Shown piece by piece: positions 22,246 through 32,036 of a DNA stretch of 64,000 nt. The stretch lies in contig BQMJ01000001.1 of assembly GCA_025991245.1 (NCBI GenBank), positions 186,001-250,000 on the forward strand, given 5' to 3'. Source of the stretch: Galdieria partita (lineage: Eukaryota > Rhodophyta > Bangiophyceae > Galdieriales > Galdieriaceae). Under the pieces are notes generated by a model. It was not told where the DNA came from and did not search any database. It was given only the letters and a program-made list of their open reading frames with translations. Both the position numbers and the translations under genes were made by a program. How positions within the stretch are numbered: position 1 is the first letter of the stretch; each line of letters starts with the position of its first letter.

Positions 22246-22729
22246 AGCGAATACCCAGGCTATTCTCACACCCCTGTTAATCCCAAAACGACACAAAATT
22301 CCAGGTAAAAAAATGCTTGCTGCCTTGTGCTTTCATAAAGAGATGAACAATTTATTTTAGGGTTCCTTTCTCTAAAGTATCCTAATCTCTAGTCTTCTTC
22401 TTTTATAGTGTCATAACATGCTAGGAATTCATCTATTCTTAACATACGTACTTACGAACAGACAACAGCTTTAAGAATAGATATATTGAAAAGTTATAAG
22501 GAAAGATGCTTAGTTTCTTGATATTGACATAGCTTGAATAAAACATAAATTGTCTTCAAATCATAAACTGCACAAGTGCAGAATAGTCTGTCTACTTGGC
22601 AATCAGACCTCTTATTTTGCTGATCACATTCAACATTTGGTTGGGGAATAAAGTGTAGAGACAACATTCCGTTCGGAAGAAACTGGATAGACATTGTACA
22701 CCCTTCTTAAGCCCGTCAAGTTTTCGTAT
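22246..22729. promoter_or_regulatory. Divergent promoter region between TRAP-gamma and the acidic coiled-coil gene
   Basis: The 484-base AT-rich gap separates two outward-facing starts. A 66-codon minus frame crosses it without family signal. No specific element is identified. Confidence 0.4.
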
Positions 22730-23656
22730 ATGGACTTCCTTACTAATAATGCTACTCGCAAGAAGGAACGCGTTCGATGGCCAGACGAAATGGGGAGTGG
22801 TTTGCTAGAAGTAGTCCATGTTATTGAAAGCTTGGAGTACAGCCTTGAAGAAGATGAAGATACTACTGAAGAAGATTTGTTAGAAAACGAAGAAGAGGAA
22901 GAACCAAATTGGGAAAAAAGCTCGAAAGATGAAAAGGTAGCCAGGGCCACAAAGTATGCTTTCGCTGCTAGTCTTGGAGGTGAAGCCTTCCCTGGTAAAT
23001 CTCGGTTAGAGGAGATGATAAGGGCTGATATGGCCAAAAGAGGACCTGTAGTTGAAGGAGCTGACTCCGTCGAAACAGAAACAGAAGTGTTTGAAGAGTT
23101 TGCCTTGAAGCAACCATCTCATATATCAAGGTACAAAAGGAATGAGAAGGTCGAAGTGCATAAGAAGTTAGCAGAAGCACTGGAAGAACTCTCTATTGTT
23201 CGAGACGAGCTGATAAGTGCAAATGAGAAAGTGAGCATTCAGCAAAAGCGATTACTTGAATACGAAAGTATTTTAAAAGAAAAGGACAATGAGATAAGTG
23301 GATATATTAGAGAGATAGACGAGAAGAATCGCATTATTGAGTTTCTCATTCGGAGGAGTGGCGAGTCCGATAACCTGTTGGCTATGGTAAACGGAAGGAG
23401 ATGGAGCGACTTGTTAGATACTCGGGATAGTTCGACTATTCGAAGAGATAAAGTTTATCGGGAGCATATTGACAGTCCTCGTTCAATCGCTTCTATTGGT
23501 GGTCATTCACGTTTAAACGACTTGAAAAGTAATACGGTTGGAGCCCCAGTTGTTCCTGTTGTCAAGGCTGCAGAAAGTCGAGACAGTTTGACAAAATCTG
23601 CCGTTTTTCCTTCTAAAATTGGTGTTAATAGACTTCAGGAACTTAAAAACAAGTGA
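22730..23656 (+). CDS. Acidic coiled-coil protein of unknown function
   Basis: The ATG at 22730 opens a single-exon gene of 308 residues; the frame extends upstream only to a TTG. Residues 30-80 carry a dense Glu/Asp tract. A helical segment with FAASLGGEAFPGKSRLEEMIRADMAKRG split by Gly and Pro follows around residues 85-115. A coiled coil spans roughly residues 150-230. The tail is Ser-rich and ends in a short basic stretch. No domain is recognised. A cytoskeletal or scaffold role is possible but unproven. Confidence 0.65.
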   Translation: MDFLTNNATRKKERVRWPDEMGSGLLEVVHVIESLEYSLEEDEDTTEEDLLENEEEEEPNWEKSSKDEKVARATKYAFAASLGGEAFPGKSRLEEMIRADMAKRGPVVEGADSVETETEVFEEFALKQPSHISRYKRNEKVEVHKKLAEALEELSIVRDELISANEKVSIQQKRLLEYESILKEKDNEISGYIREIDEKNRIIEFLIRRSGESDNLLAMVNGRRWSDLLDTRDSSTIRRDKVYREHIDSPRSIASIGGHSRLNDLKSNTVGAPVVPVVKAAESRDSLTKSAVFPSKIGVNRLQELKNK

Positions 23657-24776
23657 TGTAAAATAAAGGAAATTGTTATTGGCGAAGAGAGAATTGGTGA
23701 ACTTTCCCAGAAGACTGGAGTTGCTAGGAGATAGATTTCAAACGGCTTTGTTTTACGAACAAACTTTGTGATGGAATTGACTATAAGAAAGGAACTACGT
23801 GACTCTGGGTATGTCCTTGTATTGTTGCGTCAAAAGAAAAAGTTCAAGTAGAAAAAGTCGAGCGAAATTGGCAGGGAGATTGTCGATATAATAAATATCT
23901 TCATAATATGTTTGGTACAAGAATATGTCGAATGTTTTCTGCAACTTCGATAAGAGTCAAGCCTTTTTGATGACTTGACAAAGGGTCGAGAAACTGGTGA
24001 TGTCTAGATTGAGGTCTGAAATATAGAAAACAACTTAAATTGGGTATGGGATTGAGTTATTTAGATTTCAAGACTTGCAGTTTGAAATCAAATACGTGAG
24101 GAAAGTAATGAACTGTTTTAGAATATTGTGAAACAGCAACTTCCATAGCTAGTTTTAGCTATGTAATGTCGGGGAAGGCCTATATCATATGATATATAAC
24201 TATATAGGAGAACATTTTATTTTAACTATAACGTAACGAATTGTCAACCATAATAGCTAAACAAGTGTTGATACGTTGCTTCAAAAGGAAACATAAAACA
24301 ATGCTTAACTTCGAGACCAAGTTATCGTTTGTTTTAAGTGACGCGTCACACAGAAGGTCGTCATGGCTTGTGACTGCAAGAGCAAACTAGCAATGACGAC
24401 CATATTGTTCTTATGGCCAAGCCGAATGACTTTTGAAAGGGAAAAAATATTCTTTGTTTTTCAAATGGTAGCAGAACATCTGACGAAAACAGGGCAGGAT
24501 GGTTGCCACTACAGCAGATTTTCAATAAAGACAAGTGCGCACTTTATGTATTTGCATGTATTGTGCTATTAAGCATTGAGCGTTACTTCTCAAACTTATA
24601 AAAACAGCAATTAAAACGAATTTCACTTTACTTTTGTGTTTGTCATATGCAGAGATGACTGAAGTTTGGTTTGGATCCCAATAGCCAATAGCTTACACAG
24701 TGCAAGTGTTCATCTTGTTCTACAAAATGGAAATTGTCAAATAGCAGTTGGTGTGCTGAAATTGTTAGATTTGGGA
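23657..24776. other. Long intergenic region with palindromes, no gene supported
   Basis: About 1.1 kb separates two plus-strand genes. It is AT-rich and stop-dense in all frames. A 69-codon frame at 24363-24572 has no homologue pattern. Two inverted repeats lie at 24144-24163 and 24181-24196. The promoter of the acyltransferase gene is expected near 24600-24776, and a short 5' exon of that gene there cannot be ruled out. Confidence 0.4.
24144..24196. repeat. Hairpin followed by a perfect 16-base palindrome
   Basis: CATAGCTA at 24144-24151 pairs with TAGCTATG at 24156-24163 around a GTTT loop. After 17 bases comes TATATCATATGATATA at 24181-24196, a perfect palindrome. There is no T-tract typical of bacterial terminators. 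It could be chance in AT-rich DNA, a protein-binding site or part of an unrecognised RNA. Confidence 0.4.
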
Positions 24777-25877
24777 ATGTTTGGCATTCTGTGTGGTCTG
24801 CTATTTCTATTGCAACTGTTGTGGTCTTGTTTTTTTGCTGCAACACTGCTTGTTTCGCTTGTGCGTTTGTTTTGTCGTTTTCTGGGTGAAAGAGGATTAC
24901 AGATTTCGGAGTTCGTTTGTAGTTATGCCTTGAAGTTGGTGCAACTGAATATTTTGTCATATGCACAAAAAATTGCAGGACTTCGAGTAGTTTTATACGG
25001 TGATAGGGTACAGGAGGGAGAAGGAAGTTTTCTTGTAATAAGTAATCATCAGAGCTGGTTGGACACAATTATCCTAACGTTGGTTCTTCTTAAACAGTAC
25101 CCAGGAGCTTTTTGTCGATATATTGGCAAGAAGTCGATTGGTTATATTCCTTTGTTGGGTTGGATGTGCCTTCAAACAGGTGCTTTGGTTAGCTTAAGTC
25201 GTAAATGGATTCACGACAAGGGAAGGTTAGAACAAGAGTTAGAAAGGTTGCGAAGACTTCCTGGAGATTTCTGGGTTATGACATACCCTGAAGGCACAAG
25301 ATTTTCATGGGTGAAGAAGGCGGTTTCGTTGGATTACGCAAAAAAGAATGACCTTCCAGGGTTTAACAACGTTCTGGTTCCTAGGTTCAAGGGCTTTTTT
25401 GCTTGTGTGCAGTTGTTACGCTCTCGCTTATCTTTCGTATACAATGCCACTCTTATTTATGAGGGGGGAGAAGACGAACTGGGAGTTTCACGAATTAATC
25501 TTGCAAAGGTTTTTTTTCTGCGAAGAGACGCTCCAGAAGAAGCCTTTCCCAGCCAACGCCAGTTGTTTCCAGTAGCACACGTCGTCTTAGAAAAGATCCC
25601 AATAGATAAAGTTCCTTTCGAAGAAGAGTCTTGTAGAGATTTCTTGATGACTCTTTTTGAAAGGAAGGAGAAACTTATTCAGAGATTTAAAGAAGACGGA
25701 TCACTAAGCGACAAATCGCTTGCAGTAAATCTTGGGCTTCCTTTTACACAGGTGTTTGAAGGGACACTAGTGCTCTGGATAATTTCCCTTGTTGGGTTTT
25801 TCATTTGTTGGTTTAGTGTAGTTGAACTTGGAAATTTCATTCACAGCTTCACAAATAACTCTCGCATTCGAGTATAA
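24777..25877 (+). CDS. PlsC-family lysophospholipid/lysophosphatidate acyltransferase
   Basis: The first in-frame ATG is at 24777, giving 366 residues; the open frame extends upstream to a TTG and an upstream exon remains possible. A hydrophobic N-terminal helix (LLFLLQLLWSCFFAATLLVSL) precedes the acyltransferase domain. Motif I is NHQSWLD, His-X4-Asp, near residue 87, and motif III is EGTRF near residue 165. A basic region and one or two C-terminal helices follow, as in AGPAT3-5 and plant LPAT2-type enzymes. Such proteins put an acyl chain onto lysophosphatidic acid or a related lysolipid in the ER. Substrate cannot be fixed from motifs. ERB1 starts 66 bases downstream. Confidence 0.8.
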   Translation: MFGILCGLLFLLQLLWSCFFAATLLVSLVRLFCRFLGERGLQISEFVCSYALKLVQLNILSYAQKIAGLRVVLYGDRVQEGEGSFLVISNHQSWLDTIILTLVLLKQYPGAFCRYIGKKSIGYIPLLGWMCLQTGALVSLSRKWIHDKGRLEQELERLRRLPGDFWVMTYPEGTRFSWVKKAVSLDYAKKNDLPGFNNVLVPRFKGFFACVQLLRSRLSFVYNATLIYEGGEDELGVSRINLAKVFFLRRDAPEEAFPSQRQLFPVAHVVLEKIPIDKVPFEEESCRDFLMTLFERKEKLIQRFKEDGSLSDKSLAVNLGLPFTQVFEGTLVLWIISLVGFFICWFSVVELGNFIHSFTNNSRIRV

Positions 25878-25943
25878 ATTGCAAACACGAGTTTGCACGG
25901 CCAAAATTTTCTTGGCGAAGACTGTTTTGTTGCATGCCGTTGA

Positions 25944-27926
25944 ATGGAGAATGTAACAACCCAAAACGCTCTACAACTTGAGGAAACACCTGGTGACAGT
26001 TCATCTTCTAGTGATGAAGAAATAAACACAATTGGAAACGTTCCACTCGACTGGTACAAGGACCTATCACATATTGGCTACACACGGGATGGAATAAAAC
26101 TGTTCAGACGAAAGCGAGAAGGACCACATCCTCCTGTTTATATGAAGAAAGGCACTTACTATATTTATGACGGGAAGAATGACGAAGAGATTGCTCTCAG
26201 CCGGAAGGATTTGAAAAGGTTGGTGTCTATCGTCCGATTGCAGAACCCATCCGGAGCAACCGAAAGTGGCTTTCTTGGAGAAGAAATTGTCGTTTGGACG
26301 GGAACACCCCGTGTCGAACCAATAGTAAGCGTGAACGAACCGAAGCGAAGTTTTTTACCTTCAAGACACGAGGCAGCACAGGTGGTAAAGCTGGTTCGAA
26401 CAATTCTGAGGAGAAACAACCTCAACCAATTGAAAGAGCAGAAATCAGAGAGAGAGGACTTGTCTGTTTGGGAAAAAACGAGCTCCGATCAAGTGGGCCG
26501 TTCTCATCATTATTTGCCACCACCGAAGATACCGTTGCCAGGCCACGAGGAAAGTTATCGCCCTCCTCCCGAATTTTTGTTGAACGAGGAAGAAAAATCA
26601 AAACAAAGGGAGAACTACGGATTCGTGCCAGAATCTTATAACTTTTTGCGACATGTGCCTTTGTATGCTTCATTAATACGTGAACATTTTGAACGTTGTT
26701 TGGAGCTCTACCGTGCGCCTAGAATGCGTGTAAGACGAACAAAGATAGATCCTGAAACACTTGTACCCAAGTTGCCATCTCCAGATAGTCTGCGACCATT
26801 TCCAGATTCACAGATGGCTTCATTTGGTCCGCATACTGATGGTATCAAGAGTATTTCGTTGAATTCGAGCGGTCAATGGTTAGCATGTGCTTGCCATGAC
26901 GGTTCAGTTTTTATATGGGAAGTAGCAACAGGAATCTTTCGAACGAGGATAGTTTTTCGAGAAATACTAAAAAACGATCTGTTGGCATCTTTGGAGTTGT
27001 CGTCACAAGCAACAGCCTCTGAAATGGAAGCCTCAAGTCAATATGACGAATGGTCCATTTTACATGTCGCTTGGTCTCCAAAAGAAAATGACTTTAATCT
27101 TGCTGTATGTATTAAATATTTTGTTGTAGTTGTCAATGTTGCAAATATTTTATATCCCGGTGAACCTCAAGACTCTCAATTTTTTGGATATGCTGTGAAG
27201 GGAGAGCCATCTCCAAATTGGAAAGATTGGAAAGGCGAAATGGGAAACTTGGGAAGAATTGCCCTTATTGAGCATTCAAGGAGAGTGGAACATGTACATT
27301 GGCATCAAAAGGGGGATTACTTTGTTGCACTTACGAAGAATGCTTTCGGATCCAGTGTCGTGGTACATCAATTAAGCAGAAGGCGAACCCAATCTCCGTT
27401 CTCAAAATCTGCCAAAGGTGTAGTGACTGCAGACTTTCATCCATTCAAGCCCTTGTTTTTTATTGCAACAAAGCATTATATTCGAATTTATGATTTGGCA
27501 AAAGGACAACTAGTGAACAAGTTAGTTACTGGAGTTAGTGAAATATCCACTATGAGTGTGCATCCATCAGGAAATCATTTGCTTATCGGCTCAGTTGAAG
27601 GGCAGCTTGTATGGTTTGATTTGGACTTGTCCAGTCGTCCATATAAGAGAATAAGGGATCATAACTATAGAGTTTCCAGTATTGTCTTTCATCCGAAATT
27701 GCCTCTTTTTGCAGACTCTTCAGACGATGAAACTGTAGCGGTATTCCATGCTACTGTGTATGACGATCTACTACAGAATCCGCTTATTGTTCCTCTCAAG
27801 ATATTGAAGGTTCTCCGTAACGCTAAAGGAACAACACTTTCAAGTATATGTTGGCACCCTCGTTTACCTTGGCTTTTCGTGAGTGGTGTCGATGAATATG
27901 TTCGTTTATACGGAGACACTAGTTGA
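25944..27926 (+). CDS. ERB1: Ribosome biogenesis protein ERB1/BOP1
   Basis: A single exon encodes 660 residues. The N-terminal BOP1NT domain opens with VPLDWYKDLSHIGYTRDG, and carries KRSFLPSRHE, PLPGHEESYRPPPEFLL and FERCLELYRAPR in family order, to about residue 285. A beta-propeller of WD40 repeats fills the rest, with clear repeats at SGQWLACACHDGSVFIWEVATG and the C-terminal WLFVSGVDEYVRLYGD. ERB1 forms the PeBoW complex with NOP7 and YTM1, needed for 27S pre-rRNA processing and 60S assembly in the nucleolus. An acidic Ser run precedes the domain. The gene converges on the ferredoxin-like gene with a 40-base gap. Confidence 0.95.
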   Translation: MENVTTQNALQLEETPGDSSSSSDEEINTIGNVPLDWYKDLSHIGYTRDGIKLFRRKREGPHPPVYMKKGTYYIYDGKNDEEIALSRKDLKRLVSIVRLQNPSGATESGFLGEEIVVWTGTPRVEPIVSVNEPKRSFLPSRHEAAQVVKLVRTILRRNNLNQLKEQKSEREDLSVWEKTSSDQVGRSHHYLPPPKIPLPGHEESYRPPPEFLLNEEEKSKQRENYGFVPESYNFLRHVPLYASLIREHFERCLELYRAPRMRVRRTKIDPETLVPKLPSPDSLRPFPDSQMASFGPHTDGIKSISLNSSGQWLACACHDGSVFIWEVATGIFRTRIVFREILKNDLLASLELSSQATASEMEASSQYDEWSILHVAWSPKENDFNLAVCIKYFVVVVNVANILYPGEPQDSQFFGYAVKGEPSPNWKDWKGEMGNLGRIALIEHSRRVEHVHWHQKGDYFVALTKNAFGSSVVVHQLSRRRTQSPFSKSAKGVVTADFHPFKPLFFIATKHYIRIYDLAKGQLVNKLVTGVSEISTMSVHPSGNHLLIGSVEGQLVWFDLDLSSRPYKRIRDHNYRVSSIVFHPKLPLFADSSDDETVAVFHATVYDDLLQNPLIVPLKILKVLRNAKGTTLSSICWHPRLPWLFVSGVDEYVRLYGDTS

Positions 27927-27966
27927 ACTAGGCCTTTTTGGAGAAGCCAATATACACCATAGCGAA

Positions 27967-28427
27967 TTACCAAGGTGGAATATCTGAACCTACAGTATGC
28001 AAAACCAGCTCCGTCTTATTTGCAGGAACCTTTGCTATACAAGGTCGAATAAATAGGTTTCTATGTTTCTTAGCTTCTTTCTGTGATAAAACTTGAACTT
28101 CACAAGAACCACAGTCACCTACACAGCAACTAAACAGCAACTCAACACCAGCTATTTAAAAATAGTTATGTCAGTACGAGTTCAAAACTATCACGAAAGA
28201 TACACTGACGAACCTCTTTCTGCGACACTGTACAAAGGCTCACCAGGTTGTGCCAGAACAGAAATACCTTCTGGAAGAAAGGTTACTTTAACATGGTTTC
28301 CTTTAGAAGAAGCTGCGGCACTGTTTAATCGAAAAAGTTGTGGTTGACGACATATCACGGCTCTTTTTGTTATTCTCGAACGAATAACAAGAAAGGAAGA
28401 ACGGTACATCAATTGACCAAAAGCCAT
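27967..28427 (-). CDS. Plant-type 2Fe-2S ferredoxin-like protein
   Basis: Two exons, 28214-28427 and 27967-28151, with a 62-base intron, give 132 residues. The first 45 residues are rich in Arg, Ser and Leu and read as a mitochondrial or plastid presequence. The core VKVTFLPEGISVLAQPGEPLYSVAERAG is the beta-grasp start of ferredoxins. The second exon adds the cluster ligands: FSCCVGDCGSCEVQV, with Cys-X4-Cys-X2-Cys, and a fourth Cys in FIRPCIAKVP. The tail ends HTVGSDIPPW. It would carry one electron between partner proteins. Residues around the cluster (VGD rather than RAGAC) differ from photosynthetic PetF, so a specialised organelle ferredoxin is more likely. Partner unknown. Confidence 0.85.
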
Positions 28428-28667
28428 TTGTCCAAGGAAAAGTTCCCATTTCCGTCATCTCTTAAAAGTACAACAAGGAAATATAATGAATCATGGAGAA
28501 TTATAAAAAGTTGAGTCATGTTCCACAAAAACAAAGTCAGCATACATGTTGTAAGAGATTTTAACAATGCTTGAAAATGAACAGAAGAAGATTGCAAACA
28601 GAGAATCATTGGAGGACTGGCGGGACATCATTCGTCGTAGTAGGGCGATTGTCCATTCGAAACTACA

Positions 28668-29336
28668 ATGTTTGGTATGGCCTTAACACGATGCTTGCGA
28701 AAGACATCGTTACAATTCTTATGTAGGAGGTTGCAATCCTATGCTCAGAGTGAAAGTAGTTGGCACGGTACAACAATACTCTCTGTTCGTAAGGACGATC
28801 AGGTTGCTGTTGTTGGAGATGGTCAAGTAACTATGGGTTCTGTTGTGGTAAAACCAAATGCTAGGAAGGTGAGAAGAATTGGAGACGACGTGGTAGCAGG
28901 TTTCTCAGGAACAACAGCAGATGCCTTGACTTTATTTGAGAGACTTGAAACCAAGATGGAGGAACATCCTGGTCAGCTGCTGAGAGCTTGTGTGAGTTTG
29001 GCAAAGGACTGGAGAACAGATAGATATTTGAGAAAGTTGGATGCGCTACTTTTGGTGTCAGATGCGAGCATCTCTTTGACCCTAACAGGAAACGGTGATG
29101 TTTTGGAACCTGAAGGCGGCGTCGTCGGTATAGGATCTGGTGGTCCGTTTGCAGTCGCAGCTGCACGCTCTCTTCTTCAATACAGTACGCTTAGTGCAGA
29201 GGAAATTGCAAAGAATTCCATGAAAATTGCAGCCGACATGTGTATATATACAAATGCGGAATTTATAGTTGAAACTATCGATACCAGAAAAGGAAGAATC
29301 CAGTCTACTAATTCTCGTCTGAAGTCCTCACCGTAG
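28668..29336 (+). CDS. HSLV: HslV-like proteasome-type peptidase, mitochondrial
   Basis: A single exon encodes 222 residues. A basic presequence of 34 residues ends SSWHG, and the mature chain then begins at Thr35-Thr36, so Thr35 is the expected catalytic N-terminal nucleophile. The body matches bacterial HslV/ClpQ throughout: [23 protein letters not shown] (read as GDGQVTMG then NARKVRR), [53 protein letters not shown] and CIYTN. HslV forms a double hexamer that degrades proteins unfolded by the ATPase HslU. HslU is not in this window. HslVU survives only in some protists and algae, mostly in mitochondria. It is divergent from the ferredoxin-like gene by 240 bases. Confidence 0.93.
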   Translation: MFGMALTRCLRKTSLQFLCRRLQSYAQSESSWHGTTILSVRKDDQVAVVGDGQVTMGSVVVKPNARKVRRIGDDVVAGFSGTTADALTLFERLETKMEEHPGQLLRACVSLAKDWRTDRYLRKLDALLLVSDASISLTLTGNGDVLEPEGGVVGIGSGGPFAVAAARSLLQYSTLSAEEIAKNSMKIAADMCIYTNAEFIVETIDTRKGRIQSTNSRLKSSP

Positions 29337-29583
29337 ATAAACTCTTACAAGATGGAGACAACTGACAAGCGCCAGTCCAATTTATATGTTCTTTTATAAA
29401 ATTGAACAAAATTTGAAAAATCTTTTGTGAATGAATTTCGACCTTCAATATGAAACAGCTTTGTATACGTATTTACTAAAGTTGTTCCATTTAAATGTTG
29501 AACGAGACAGGATCATTTGTCAGTCCTTGGAAGAAATCTCATGTCTTTGTCCGTCAGTACATACAGAACTAAGTGCACGCAAC

Positions 29584-31753
29584 TTACGAGATAAATCTTA
29601 AATACTCACACGCTCGGTTCTGTACTTCTAGATTTTGACTTTTTGCATATCTTTTGAGGATATTGACTGCTACAGAGACTGCCTCAGGATAGTATTGAAC
29701 CCATTTCATCAAAAAGTTCAAAAATGAATTTTGCAGATTATAAAGTTTCGTGTGATACCTTGTAATATTTGTCTCCCTCAGATTTCATTTCCGATACAGG
29801 ATAATAATGTCCTTACCATACTTGTCTATATAACAACTTTACCATATCCACAGCAGTACAAGCACCAGAAGAAATCAACAAGTACGAATATGTGGGAAAT
29901 ACCAATAAAACCAACTGCAAGAGACCCGGTTCCAGTAGTGAACCACTGTGCAGTCTATGGAACAACTAGAAAAATTCTACAATTTTGAGAATAACCTTGT
30001 GATTTCCTACCTCTTTCATAGATTCGCTTTGCAAAAACTTGCTTCTCTGCAGCCGCGTTAAAAATAGGCTGGTGATTTCTTCTGTTTCGTCACATGCACT
30101 CAACAAAAATAAAACGACTGCTAAAAGTCTTTGATTATGATGCGAAAATTTAGTAAACAAAGAAAACGAAATGCGCTCAATGAGGCTACTTCTTACTTTT
30201 CTTCGTTCTGTAAAAAACGCTGCATAAGACTCAGACATTTGTCCACGACCAATCTTTGCTGCAAACTAGAAAGTAGGAACATCTTAAAACATTCAAAGTT
30301 GTGCAGATATATCAAACTATTCTATTCTTACCGATGAAATACGTAGAATGAGATCGAGCACTTGCTCAACATTGTTAACGTTACAAACCTCACTTAGTAA
30401 ATCAACAGTTAAATGAAACCACAAAGAAGCTTGTTGCTTTATGTCGATATCGTCACTTTGAGAAGATAAAGGCAGTAAAACACTAAAGTTTCGTTGAATA
30501 CTTGTCCAAGTTTCTGGTAAGAAACTCAATTCCTTCAAAGCTCGCAAAACTACGAGTAATTCAGAAATGTGCCCTTCTGTCTACTCATTATACTTACCAA
30601 AATATCTTGTGGTTGGACGAACATCTTCGGAAATAAGACTCATTATCACGGTTAGAGTATGTCTAAATAAATCCTCACTAAAAGGTAACTTGGACACTAC
30701 TTTCAATGCCTCAAATGAAATAGAGAAGGAAGCATTGCGCCTGTTTGAGTGATCGCCACTTTGAATATAGCTCAAGCACTTCAAAAATAGATTGCTTATT
30801 GAACTCTTTGACTGTCTATCAACCTCCACGATTGCGCTCGCTGTAAAAAGTCCTATTAACTTCCATACTTCGGATAACAAAAAAGGACAAGGAACTTCAT
30901 AATAAAAGTAACTTGACGCGTCAAACGAGGAACCAAGCAACCACTCTAAAATTTGAAAAAGTCCTAGCAATAAATGTGTAAACAGCCTTAGTTGCCCGTT
31001 GTCTTTAGCAACAACGATAATCTTATATAACAAGGAAATAACAGAAGTCAATAAGCCAGGATCTTTTTCTGCAAGATACTGCTGAAACAAACGAGAGGCG
31101 TCTTGACTTGTCAGAAACTTCCAACCCGTTTCAGTCCAACATAACAAGGATAGGCAACAAAAAGCTCGCTGACATAACTCTCTCGAAGACCTTTGCGACA
31201 ACAATGGTATGACACTATCCTAGACGTCAAGAACTCAGTTCCCGAGAGAGCTGACAACTATAAGTAAACTTACTATTATTACTTTGCTGTTGGTCTCTGT
31301 CGGAGCGAGGTTACTCAAAGTCGAAAGTGCTAAAAATTTTATGCTATCTTCTGAGGCAACCAAGTCAGCTTGAAGTATCCGAATAAATCTATCCTGAGAT
31401 GCAGTTTCAGTACCCAGAAAGACTGGGAAGGTCAAGTATCCTGCTCTTTTCTCCAAGTAACTTGTTTTGCTCTAGTAAGAAACACTTCTGCAGAAACTAA
31501 GCACTTACTTTGAAGATTTGGCCATAAAAAGGCAGTGGTTTTCAAAACTTGAAATGTCATAGCCAAGGGTTTGTATGTACAGCAACTTCAGAGTCGACTT
31601 TATTCTATCATATGCTTTGCTCTTGGGTTCTGAAAGAACACTCTGAACTTTTTCAAGTTCTTTTGTAACTCTTTCTTTCTCCAAGTCGTAAGTTTTACAG
31701 TCTCTTATCTCTGTCACGAAATTGGTAAGGCCTCGATAACTACCTTGCAGCAT
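29584..31753 (-). CDS. AP-2 complex alpha-adaptin, trunk-only
   Basis: Seven exons: 31509-31753, 31283-31469, 30598-31219, 30332-30549, 30011-30265, 29817-29965 and 29584-29758, with introns of 39-66 bases, give about 616 residues. The N-terminus RGLTNFVTEIRDCK and SSNKTSYLEKRAGYL match alpha-adaptin. YYEVPCPFLLSEVWKLIGLF aligns with the YYFVPAPWL segment, and EVQNRACEYL matches the EVQQRACEYL end of the trunk. The reading frame stops at once after that, where other alpha-adaptins continue into hinge and ear; no ear sequence is seen downstream to 29337. AP-2 alpha builds the clathrin adaptor core at the plasma membrane. The 255-base exon is the least certain. Another AP large chain (gamma, delta, epsilon) fits less well. 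Confidence 0.8.
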
Positions 31754-32036
31754 GTTTCGATTCTCAATCTTTAGACAATACTTTTCACATTAAAAAATCC
31801 AACAATACATGTCATTTGAGACTATTGGATGACTTGTGAACTGTTCCGAATTGTCACTTTTGATATATTAAAGTACTCGTGCTTTAGTGATTCACATGGA
31901 TGAAGTGTAATTTATTGCATCGAAAGATTGTTTCGTCCTTTCAAAATGGATTTGATTGTTTGACAAGTACTGACGCTTATTTGTTTTCTGCTGTATTCTT
32001 TCTTTTCACTTGTACCATAAATAGTGTGTAGTTCAT

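Noticed and set aside
28093-28347. 84-codon plus-strand frame
   Set aside because: It is antisense to the ferredoxin-like exons and intron, opens at TTG, and the minus reading gives a clear Cys cluster.
29966-30238. Separate 90-residue minus-strand gene
   Set aside because: It is an internal part of the alpha-adaptin gene; the phase fits the flanking exons on both sides.
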